This document shows positions 41,777-48,899 of a stretch of DNA of 64,000 bases, piece by piece; the first letter of the stretch is position 1; the number at the start of each line of letters is the position of its first letter. The notes under the pieces are model-generated. The model had not been told where the DNA came from and did not search any database. It saw nothing but the letters and a program-made list of their open reading frames with translations. Made by a program: the position numbers and the translations under genes. Origin of the DNA: JBARKJ01 sp049801375 (GTDB taxonomy: Bacteria > Nitrospirota > JACRHJ01); contig JBARKJ010000025.1 of assembly GCA_049801375.1 (NCBI GenBank), forward strand, positions 27,834-91,833, given 5' to 3'.

Positions 41777-44032
41777 CTAAGATAATTCGCTTTCCGCCAG
41801 GTTAATCGAGCACGTGCACCGGGGATGAGTGTCGTCCACCGGCGTCGGACAGTCGTCGATGTCGTAGTCGCCCTCAAGCGCCGTGCATATCTCGCAGGCC
41901 CCCGGCGCGGGCGAGAAATGGACTTTCTTTATCTTTTCCGATTTCCATTCAGACTTCTTGCCCCGCTCCTGGGCAAGGCAGACCTCCGCGCGCACCAGCC
42001 GCTCCCAGTCCGAGTTCCATGAGCCGAACTGAGCGGCCAGCTCCGAGGCTATGTCCCTTGAGTTCGCGCCGCGCAGCATCCCGGCCTGCATCGCGGGCTT
42101 TATCTCGTCCTGATAGAACCGCGTCGCGTCGTTCCTGACCAGGTCGAAGCCGTCGTTCAATAGTTTCTTGTAAACCGCCTCGTTCTTGAGCAGGTCCATA
42201 AGCGGAATATCCAACCCGGAAGCATTCGCCGCCTGGAGAAATCCGAGGGCGTGCGCCCGGCCAGTGTAAGTAGCCACCGGGCCTCGAAGTGTTCGGGAGT
42301 TCGCTGCCATGTCCTCCGCGAACTGCATGATTGCGTCTTTCACCTGGGCAGTCTGGGCCGGGGTAAAATCGACGGCTTTTGCAGGTGGAGAGGGTAAGGC
42401 CAGAATTCTGAAAACCCTGTCCTGAAGCTCCGACCAGAGGGAGAGCGTCGCACTCAGGCCCTGCTGGACGATAGCCTCGGCCTGTTGGTCTTTGACCTTC
42501 GCCTCTTTGCAGGCGTGATGATGACTGCGACCGGCAACCTTTATCTTCATCCTGGAAGTTATCTTGCCGCCGGGCTCTGTCGCGGTGGGCGACGTGACCT
42601 GGGTACTGACCTCTACAGCGGCCTCGTCGTTCGCTTGCTGGCGCGCGCCGGATTCCATGAGGTCTGCCTGGGCGTTCAGGAACCGCGCCTGGGCAACCTG
42701 CATTACGTCGTAGAGGTTCGGAGACTTGAGCGTCAGAATGAAATCGCCGTCCTTCCATGTGCGGCCCCGCGCCCTCAAGACATCGCGGGCAAGTATCTGG
42801 AGGTGCGGCAAGACAGACGCCTTCCTGATCTCCGCGTCCGCCATGACGAGCGATGCCTCCGGGTCCTTCACGCCTCCCGAGTTGGACGACCAGGAAATGC
42901 CGAGCATCCACGGCGGAAGTCCGGTCTTGGAGATAAGCTGCTCGATACAGATACGGTACGGGACCTCGAACGAAAGAACCTTCCCGTCCGCGCCGATGAC
43001 CGTTATCGCTAAATTGCTATCCTTGTCGATGACATTTATAAAATCGCCGGAAAGCCCCTTTCTCTTCCTGTGCATCACGGCGTCAAAATCGGTCTTCAAT
43101 TCCTGAAGCCGCCTCTGGGCATTCGGCACCCCGGAATTGTCCGAGCCGGAGAGGTCCTTGCCCGAAGTCTTCAACTGGACGTTGTAACTGGGGTCTCCGA
43201 AACGCTCGAAGATGTTCCGGCCCTGGTTGATTATCGTGGCCAGGAACTGGGCGATGAACTCCATCCCGTGCAGCAGGCTCTCGCCGTAAGGGTCCTGGTT
43301 GTTCCCGTGGAAAGAGAGATACATCTTGTTCGAGAGGTCGAGAGGCACCTCCATCGGAGCCCAGACCGGGTAATATCCGAGCGACGACCAGACGCCTGAT
43401 AGCAGATGCGGGTCCAGAAGCTCGTGTATCGCGCGCGTCGGGTCGTATACGCCGAGACGCGGCCAGGGCTTGGGCCGCATCGTGGCGTAGATGTTGCCCT
43501 GGTCGTCGTTTTTGAAAAATATGAACTTGCTGTCGCCCACCCGAAGCTGTCTTATGTCCTTCCTGTTCTTCGTCCAAACCTTCTCGGCGATGGCGAAACC
43601 CTGCTCGAAGACCTCGTTCTGCCAGTTGTCGAGGAATGCTTGAATACCGACCTGGAAATCGTTGACCTGGACGAAGGTGAAAAATTCGCGCAACTCGTCC
43701 ACGATCTTGGCGTTGTCGCCGTCCACCTGTAATGTGCCGGTCAGGGCGGTAAGCCTGCGAATGGCATTGCCGAGGACGGGAATGGCCTCCCGCATCACCT
43801 CGTAAAACTCAGGCGATACCACGCGCGGGACGTAGCCCTCGAACCATGTCGAGAACGGGCCCTGTGGCGCGGCCTGACGAAGCTGAGCGACGCTCGGGTT
43901 AGACCTTACGGGCGGCTCCGGCCAGGTCGGGAACGCGGTCCTGCCAGCGCCGGAGCTTACCCCGGAGGCGTCCTTCGCCCCGCTCGGTCTAAGGTCAAGG
44001 AGATCGATGGCCGTATCCTTCGGGAAACTCAT
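41777..44032 (-). CDS. Portal protein (DUF935) fused to Mu F-like morphogenesis domain
   Basis: 751 residues. The first ~500 match the Mu gp29/DUF935 portal ('SVWSSLGYYPVWAPMEVP', 'GISWSSNSGG'), forming the DNA gate of the head; the last ~200 match the Mu gpF head-morphogenesis domain, with the Cys cluster 'ACEICTALEGDYD' and 'DTHPRCTCSINL'. In Mu these are two genes. The start is ATG 44032, overlapping the TerL stop (ATGA) with AGGGAG upstream; the longer frame is not preferred. Confidence 0.9.
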   Translation of the reverse strand: MSFPKDTAIDLLDLRPSGAKDASGVSSGAGRTAFPTWPEPPVRSNPSVAQLRQAAPQGPFSTWFEGYVPRVVSPEFYEVMREAIPVLGNAIRRLTALTGTLQVDGDNAKIVDELREFFTFVQVNDFQVGIQAFLDNWQNEVFEQGFAIAEKVWTKNRKDIRQLRVGDSKFIFFKNDDQGNIYATMRPKPWPRLGVYDPTRAIHELLDPHLLSGVWSSLGYYPVWAPMEVPLDLSNKMYLSFHGNNQDPYGESLLHGMEFIAQFLATIINQGRNIFERFGDPSYNVQLKTSGKDLSGSDNSGVPNAQRRLQELKTDFDAVMHRKRKGLSGDFINVIDKDSNLAITVIGADGKVLSFEVPYRICIEQLISKTGLPPWMLGISWSSNSGGVKDPEASLVMADAEIRKASVLPHLQILARDVLRARGRTWKDGDFILTLKSPNLYDVMQVAQARFLNAQADLMESGARQQANDEAAVEVSTQVTSPTATEPGGKITSRMKIKVAGRSHHHACKEAKVKDQQAEAIVQQGLSATLSLWSELQDRVFRILALPSPPAKAVDFTPAQTAQVKDAIMQFAEDMAANSRTLRGPVATYTGRAHALGFLQAANASGLDIPLMDLLKNEAVYKKLLNDGFDLVRNDATRFYQDEIKPAMQAGMLRGANSRDIASELAAQFGSWNSDWERLVRAEVCLAQERGKKSEWKSEKIKKVHFSPAPGACEICTALEGDYDIDDCPTPVDDTHPRCTCSINLAESELS

Positions 44033-45897
44033 GAACGCTCCCTGAGATTCGCGCAACATGCGAAGATGCTGGGGGAAACCAAACGCGGAAGGACAAGTGC
44101 AAGTATCCCCGTCCTGTCAGCGTCGATAATATGGTCGTCTTCCTTCTTATAAATCCTGTGTCTCGCACCGGCCTGCACCGTGTGGTTAGGATAAAAGAGC
44201 ATGATGTCCGGGTCGTAAGGCTCCTCCATCTCGCACCTCTGGTACTTCTTGACCATGAGGTCGGTGGCAAGCTCTTTGGCCGTGAGTTTGAACGGCTTCT
44301 CCGTTTTGGAGTCGATTATCAGGTTGCCCGCCTCGTCGATGCTCTCGTAGGCGCTCTCGAACATGAAGCCGGAGCATCTGTCCTCGTAACCCTTATTCTG
44401 ATACTGGGGAAGGCCGACAAGGTTATGGAGTACCGCGCTGCCGGCGTTGCCCACGTCCATCCCCCAAAGCATCCTCGATTGACCGGCGTCGAAGATGTCG
44501 TCCATGGCGTCAAGGGCCTCGGCCTGGATGTCGTACTTGACGTGCCTCAAGTGAAGCCGGGCTATTCGCCGATGAACCTTGCCGATAAGCAGCTTTATGG
44601 AAATTTCGGTCGGGTCTTGAGCGAAGCCAAAGTCCGCGCCGCCGAAGGTAACGCCTGGGGCGTGCATAAAGAAGCTGCGAAGGAAGCGCCTGAACTCGGA
44701 GTCGCCGTCCTCGTATAGGGCGAAGAACTTCGAGGCCTGTTCCCGGACATCGTGCAGGATAAACTCCTGGTCCTGTCCGTAGCGGGCGCCGAAGATATGT
44801 ACCTCGTCCTCCTTGTCGTCCACGACGAGCTTGAGGCAGCGGTACTCGGGAAGCTCCTTGACGCTTTTCATGAACGTGGCGGCTGGGAACACCGCGTTCT
44901 CCGGGTCGCCGTCCACGCCTTCCACGTTATGCTTGTAACCGGGGCTGTCCTCTCCGCCATACTGGTCCGCGAACCAGCGGCGCCTCTCGGGTGTCCAGAA
45001 AGGCGGCGGCATGAGGGACTTGGCCCACTGGAAAAGCCGGAAGGAACGGTCGCCCAGGGTCTTGTCAAGTTCGACTTCCTCGCCGCGCGCCCTCTGGCAG
45101 AGCTTAAAGTAATCGCAACTGCGGTCGCCGTCCGGGACGGAATAGATGCGTGCTTTGCATCCCGGCTTCACCGCGCGCCAGAACTCGGACCAAGTCTTCG
45201 GGTTTTTATCCTTGGCGGCCTCGTCTTTGATGGCGAAGGTGCGGGCGTGTACGCCCCTGTATGGCCCGCCGTCGTGCGAGCTTGGCCGGAAGTCTATCTT
45301 GAACCCGCTCGAAAAACGCATCCGGTAATGGGTCTTCTTGTCAGGCTTGAGCATCGATTCTGCGATAACGGGACTCCATATCTCCTGCTCTTCGCAAGCA
45401 CCGATTATCTCGTCCAAGTAAACCTGCATAGGAGCGCCGACCAGACCGGAACCGCCGAGCACCGTAAAACCTTTCCAGAGGCAGAAGGCGACAATCTCGC
45501 GGGTCTTGCCGACTTCGGAGGCGTCCTGGTGAACGCAGTCGCCCTCGTGCCTGATGCTCTCCTCCTGGTAATCGAAGAAGTTGTAAGGGTCCTTGTGCTG
45601 AGGGTCTTCGGGCTCCCTCATAAAGAACCGGCTCCAGAGGATGGGGTCCTTGCCTATACAGTAAAGCTGCAACTCTTCGAGTGTCTTGAAGCCGGGCGGA
45701 AGTTCGCGGCGCGCTACTTGATGCCATGACCAACCGAAGCTCTTGAGCAGCTTCTCAAAGGATTCCTCCGGGACCAGTATCGATTGTCCGAGCGGAGCGA
45801 AGCTGTCGAGCGGCTCGACGATGCCGGCCTTAGCGTTGGCAGTTATTGGGTTAGTCATGAAAAAAAGGACCGTTAAAATTAGCGTTATCCGTTTCAC
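44029..45897 (-). CDS. terL: Terminase large subunit
   Basis: ATPase-nuclease that packages DNA. 622 residues when read from GTG 45897. The Walker A-like motif is 'ASEVGKTRE' (K131) and 'VYLDEIIGA' is the likely Walker B; the C-terminal half should be the RNase H-like nuclease ('YDPDIMLFYPNHTVQAG'). GTG overlaps the terS stop (GTGA). The first ~22 residues look like a signal peptide, which is implausible for TerL, so an ATG at 45855 (14 codons in) may be the true start despite a weak ribosome-binding site. Confidence 0.85.
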   Translation of the reverse strand: MKRITLILTVLFFMTNPITANAKAGIVEPLDSFAPLGQSILVPEESFEKLLKSFGWSWHQVARRELPPGFKTLEELQLYCIGKDPILWSRFFMREPEDPQHKDPYNFFDYQEESIRHEGDCVHQDASEVGKTREIVAFCLWKGFTVLGGSGLVGAPMQVYLDEIIGACEEQEIWSPVIAESMLKPDKKTHYRMRFSSGFKIDFRPSSHDGGPYRGVHARTFAIKDEAAKDKNPKTWSEFWRAVKPGCKARIYSVPDGDRSCDYFKLCQRARGEEVELDKTLGDRSFRLFQWAKSLMPPPFWTPERRRWFADQYGGEDSPGYKHNVEGVDGDPENAVFPAATFMKSVKELPEYRCLKLVVDDKEDEVHIFGARYGQDQEFILHDVREQASKFFALYEDGDSEFRRFLRSFFMHAPGVTFGGADFGFAQDPTEISIKLLIGKVHRRIARLHLRHVKYDIQAEALDAMDDIFDAGQSRMLWGMDVGNAGSAVLHNLVGLPQYQNKGYEDRCSGFMFESAYESIDEAGNLIIDSKTEKPFKLTAKELATDLMVKKYQRCEMEEPYDPDIMLFYPNHTVQAGARHRIYKKEDDHIIDADRTGILALVLPRLVSPSIFACCANLRERS

Positions 45898-46703
45898 TCA
45901 GTAGAAGACCCCTTGCCTCCGGCGTTCATGATGCGGGCAAGCAGGCTTGCGCCGGTCTCGGAATCTTTCTCGCCCTGCTTGACCTTTGAGATGGCGGCGG
46001 GTGTAATGTTCTGCTCCCGGAGGGTAAGCCCGAAGTCGCGCATCCACTCGCTGTAAGCCTTGACCGCCGGGTTGAGCCTGGCCTCCTGCTGTATCACGCG
46101 GCCGAGATCGTCCGTCCGCTCGATGGTCATGATCACGCCGAATGCGTCTATGGCGTGGAGCAGTTCTCGTCCGACCTGCAAGATGCCCGCAAGCTCCACG
46201 GCGACGAGGTCCTGAAGGTCTGAGTTGTTTCCGGCAAGAGCCTTCGTTATCGCGTCAAGCGATTCAAGGAAGTGGACCTTATCGAGGCACGCGCCGCCCG
46301 GTCTGGTCTGGCCGCTGCCGACAACCTCGCATTTATCAAAGATTGGACAGGTGGATTTGCAGGGCTTACGAAGCTGCATCAAGAGAGATGCCGCGTAAAC
46401 GCCGCCCGGCTTGCGCGCGTTCTGAGAGCTGGCCGCCTTGCCTTCCTCGGACGCGGGACCGGTGGACTTCTGAGCGTTCTTTACCCTGGCTTCGTGAGCC
46501 GATTCGGAGAACGTGTATTTACGATGGGGCTTGAGTTGAGAGAGGGGCTTCGCCTTCGGACGTTTCTGCGCCTTTTCGTGAGCGTCAAGCCTTGCAAGCT
46601 CTTCGGCGAGGTTGATGTCGCCGTTAAGGATGCGCTGGGCGAGCTTCTTCTTGTAGGTCTCGAAAAGGTACTCGGCAGATAGGGTCTTCTTTTCCTCGGA
46701 CAT
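45894..46703 (-). CDS. Terminase small subunit-like protein with zinc cluster
   Basis: 269 residues; N-terminal lysine-rich helices, a Cys cluster ('CKSTCPIFDKCEVV' and a distal Cys) and a helical C-terminus. It lies directly before TerL and is probably the DNA-recognition subunit. ATG 46703 has GGAGG four bases upstream. A longer frame reading into the tRNA is not the gene. Its Shine-Dalgarno can pair with the tRNA-Gly 3' end (46709-46724). Confidence 0.7.
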   Translation of the reverse strand: MSEEKKTLSAEYLFETYKKKLAQRILNGDINLAEELARLDAHEKAQKRPKAKPLSQLKPHRKYTFSESAHEARVKNAQKSTGPASEEGKAASSQNARKPGGVYAASLLMQLRKPCKSTCPIFDKCEVVGSGQTRPGGACLDKVHFLESLDAITKALAGNNSDLQDLVAVELAGILQVGRELLHAIDAFGVIMTIERTDDLGRVIQQEARLNPAVKAYSEWMRDFGLTLREQNITPAAISKVKQGEKDSETGASLLARIMNAGGKGSSTE

Positions 46704-46708
46704 CCCGC

Positions 46709-46724
46709 CTCCAGAAAACTGGAG
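46709..46724 (-). promoter_or_regulatory. Hairpin joining tRNA CCA end and terS ribosome-binding site
   Basis: CTCCAG-TTTT-CTGGAG on the minus strand. The left arm is the last acceptor base, discriminator and CCA of tRNA-Gly plus one base; the right arm holds the GGAG of the terS Shine-Dalgarno. Confidence 0.55.
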
Positions 46725-46795
46725 CGGACGGCAGGAGTCGAACCTGCATCTACGCACCTGGTAGGTGCGCGCTCTTCCAATTGAGCTACGTCCGC
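46720..46795 (-). tRNA. Phage tRNA-Gly (anticodon ACC)
   Basis: 76-nt cloverleaf with encoded CCA. Acceptor GCGGACG/CGTCCGC is perfect, the D-arm is GCTC/GAGC, the anticodon stem CGCAC/GTGCG closes loop CTACCAG, and the T-arm GCAGG/CCTGC with loop TTCGACT is perfect. G1-C72, C2-G71, C35-C36 and U73 are glycine identity elements. Anticodon position 34 is A, which is rare for glycine. Confidence 0.88.
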
Positions 46796-46982
46796 TTGTT
46801 GTATGGCGGGATTTATATCAGGTTTTTATTCGGACTGCTGGCGAATGGCTTTACTATTTACATCCAGGAAAAAATAGGCGCTCTACACCCCTCGCAGCGC
46901 CGGACAGCGCGGGCGATAGCTTCTAATTACGCGACAAAGGGGCTATTGTCATAAGTGTTGGAGAAGAAGGGGTAAGGGTATG

Positions 46983-47026
46983 CACAGAGGGCCTCACGCC
47001 GGATGAACTACGTGAGGCCCTCTGTG
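46983..47026 (-). other. Perfect 16-bp inverted repeat between terS region and HNH
   Basis: CACAGAGGGCCTCACG and its exact complement flank a 12-base loop. There is no U-tract, so it could be a packaging-initiation or protein-binding site or a processing hairpin. The rest of 46796-47064 shows no gene. Confidence 0.6.
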
Positions 47027-47064
47027 TTGCTATGCACTAACTTATTCGTCTTTGAGGCAGAAGC

Positions 47065-47310
47065 CTAATACTCGTCTGACTTCGCCCGGTTCTCTTCCCA
47101 ATGCAATGCCTGCAAATTGCGGGGATCGTCCGTCCCGCCTTTTGCAATCGGCTTTATATGGTCTACTTCCCACCCATACTGGCCGAGCGTCCCATAAGAA
47201 GCCTTGCGGATTTTGTTGCCTTCGGCGTCTTTGCGCCACGTATCAGGGTTTTGTCCCCGTATCGGTTTGGCTTTTGTCCATACTCCTTCAATCTGTTTTT
47301 TCGGTGGCAC
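47065..47310 (-). CDS. HNH endonuclease (packaging-associated)
   Basis: 81 residues with an intact HNH fold: Asp50-His51 in 'VDHIKPIAKGGT', Asn65 and His70 in 'NLQALHWEENRAKS'. HNH proteins next to terminase genes assist cos cleavage and packaging in many siphophages. Confidence 0.88.
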   Translation of the reverse strand: MPPKKQIEGVWTKAKPIRGQNPDTWRKDAEGNKIRKASYGTLGQYGWEVDHIKPIAKGGTDDPRNLQALHWEENRAKSDEY

Positions 47311-47358
47311 AGAACTCTCCTATTGACTTTTGGAAAAGTCAGATTATAATGTGATTAG

Positions 47359-47547
47359 TTAAAAATTGAGCGAGGAACGGACATTGCGCACAAACACGTG
47401 CCGCCCTCGCCCATACCGCAAAGTAGATTTAGCGGACCTGCACCCCCAGATGACTACGCCTGCGAAGCTAAAAGGCATCTGGGGGTCAACTATTTGATAT
47501 CCCGCCGTTCCGCTATGGCGGCAACTACATGACCTCGATAATCTCAT
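47359..47547 (-). CDS. Possible 62-residue protein
   Basis: Arg/Cys-rich ('RLSRSCSCRH') with a good GGAGG before ATG 47547, but the sequence has no protein-like core and a perfect inverted repeat (47442-47486) runs through it. It may be a spurious frame over a structured RNA or DNA site. Confidence 0.3.
   Translation of the reverse strand: MRLSRSCSCRHSGTAGYQIVDPQMPFSFAGVVIWGCRSAKSTLRYGRGRHVFVRNVRSSLNF
47442..47486 (-). other. 11-bp perfect inverted repeat
   Basis: ACCCCCAGATG/CATCTGGGGGT around a 23-base loop, within the doubtful ORF. Candidate structured RNA or protein-binding site near the terminase genes. Confidence 0.45.
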
Positions 47548-47575
47548 AGAGCCTCCTTCCGTTAACAAAACAAAT

Positions 47576-48061
47576 TTACTCTCCTACCGGTTCTGTCGGA
47601 TCATCCGGCACGATAGGCTCAATAGGTTTTTCCGACTTTACTATCTTCCGGTATAGCACTCTCCCGCCGCGCCTTTTCGGGAGTTTTTGATATGCCGAAC
47701 CTTTTAATCGCCCAAACGTACTGACACAGCTTTTTTTCGCAACGATTGGTCCGCCATCGCTATTCACCGATTTAAAGATTTCATCGCTGTAGAAATCAGT
47801 ATCCTTTTTCTCGATAGCATCTATAAACCTTTGCTTAACGGTTTTCTCCCCGTCCCTTTTAATTGGCGGGAAAAGGCTCTGCTCTGTATCTCTTGGCAGG
47901 CGTTTAGCCTGTTGCGCAGGAAAGGGCTTACCGGAGATTTTCTTCAAAGCCCATTCCCGGCCCTGTTCGAGTTCCGCTATTGTTTCGCGATGCCTTGCGT
48001 TTTCTTCGGCAATTGCTTTTTCGATAACCGCTAAAACTATCTGGCCTTCATTTCCATTCAT
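47576..48061 (-). CDS. Phage protein, coiled coil plus helical domain
   Basis: 161 residues: a charged N-terminal coiled coil (1-45), a linker, and a C-terminal globular part ('SVNSDGGPIVAKKSCVSTFGRLKGSAYQKLPKRRGG') resembling a winged-helix pattern, ending acidic/proline-rich. First gene after the late promoters. Possibly a late regulator, unproven. Confidence 0.5.
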   Translation of the reverse strand: MNGNEGQIVLAVIEKAIAEENARHRETIAELEQGREWALKKISGKPFPAQQAKRLPRDTEQSLFPPIKRDGEKTVKQRFIDAIEKKDTDFYSDEIFKSVNSDGGPIVAKKSCVSTFGRLKGSAYQKLPKRRGGRVLYRKIVKSEKPIEPIVPDDPTEPVGE

Positions 48062-48126
48062 CCTAAGTCCCCCTTCCCATATTGTAAAAGCGTAGGCGAG
48101 TTACAAAGAGAGATTTGCGCCTGTAG

Positions 48127-48155
48127 ACTTTACCTTATCCCATAGTGCTTGTCAA
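48127..48155 (-). promoter_or_regulatory. Candidate phage promoter 1
   Basis: Minus strand TTGACA (48150-48155), 17-bp spacer, TAAAGT (48127-48132), ~65 bp upstream of the 161-residue gene. Confidence 0.5.
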
Positions 48156-48165
48156 ACGTTTTTGC

Positions 48166-48207
48166 GCCGTGGTTTTGCCGTTCATCAAGTTATACGCGCA
48201 CCACGGC
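48166..48207. promoter_or_regulatory. Candidate operator palindrome
   Basis: GCCGTGGT/ACCACGGC arms 26 bases apart, overlapping the -10 and spacer of the promoter at 48189-48218. Confidence 0.4.
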
Positions 48208-48218
48208 TATTTTGTCAA
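48189..48218 (-). promoter_or_regulatory. Candidate phage promoter 2
   Basis: Minus strand TTGACA (48213-48218), 18-bp spacer, TATAAC (48189-48194). A second promoter in tandem with 48127-48155, together a plausible start of the packaging/late operon. Confidence 0.55.
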
Positions 48219-48284
48219 GATGTTTTTTATTAGGCGAAAAGTCTTTTGGCAAAACAATCTACATGTAGGTTTAACAAGATCGGT

Positions 48285-48896
48285 CTACACAGTATACATT
48301 CGCGCATTTTTATTATGATTGCTCTCGAATGTATATATCTTTTTCCTCAACTCCATAACTTCTTTGCAAATCTGTTCCGTTTTTCCCAGCGGTTCGGCAT
48401 AAACTATGAAAACCTTCTCGGCGAGGGCGGCTATGAATCTGTTCCGGTAATAGGCGGACTGTGCTGTAGTCCGGCGCTGCTTATTGTCAAAGGGTGAGAT
48501 TAGGAGCAGTCTGCCTTGCTCTAATGGTTTCCTGTAGGCAGCTGGTATAGGCATCCCGTCTATGCTCTTGGCGGGGCAGACGATTACCGGCTGTGTGCCG
48601 CGCAGGAGTATTGTCAGGCATTCTTTCTCCATCGGGGAATGGAAGCCGCCGATGACGGTTATACCTTTTTGTCGTAAGCTCTGGGCAAGGTCGTAGGTCT
48701 TGAGTATTATGTCGCCGGGGCATTTAACTGAACTGAACAGTGCAAGCGGTTTGGCTTGTAGGATGTCGAGGTTTCCCAAAGCATATATAGCCTGGGGCGA
48801 CTGGTCAGAAAGGCAGCGGGTCAGGGACGAAGGATAGGCCGCGTCATCCCTCTTCACGCATATAACGTCCTGCTTTTTCTTCTTTGACTCTGACAA
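48285..48896 (-). CDS. DprA/Smf-like Rossmann protein
   Basis: 203 residues: 'YPSSLTRCL' and 'QAIYALGNL' near the N-terminus and 'YRNRFIAALAEKVFIVYAEP' near the C-terminus match the DprA/Smf fold, but the usual 'GSR' nucleotide-binding motif is not seen. Chromosomal DprA loads RecA during transformation; here it is the third gene of a cassette, four bases after the methyltransferase, so a defence or DNA-sensing role is more likely (inference). Confidence 0.72.
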   Translation of the reverse strand: MSESKKKKQDVICVKRDDAAYPSSLTRCLSDQSPQAIYALGNLDILQAKPLALFSSVKCPGDIILKTYDLAQSLRQKGITVIGGFHSPMEKECLTILLRGTQPVIVCPAKSIDGMPIPAAYRKPLEQGRLLLISPFDNKQRRTTAQSAYYRNRFIAALAEKVFIVYAEPLGKTEQICKEVMELRKKIYTFESNHNKNARMYTV

Positions 48897-48899
48897 TTG

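Noticed and set aside
44752..45729. 325-codon plus-strand ORF opposite TerL
   Set aside because: Antisense shadow of TerL without recognisable motifs.
45855..45897. Signal peptide on terminase large subunit
   Set aside because: Hydrophobic first residues arise from reading from GTG; a cytosolic packaging enzyme should not be exported.
47042..47239. 65-codon ORF overlapping HNH in another frame
   Set aside because: Shadow of the HNH endonuclease gene.
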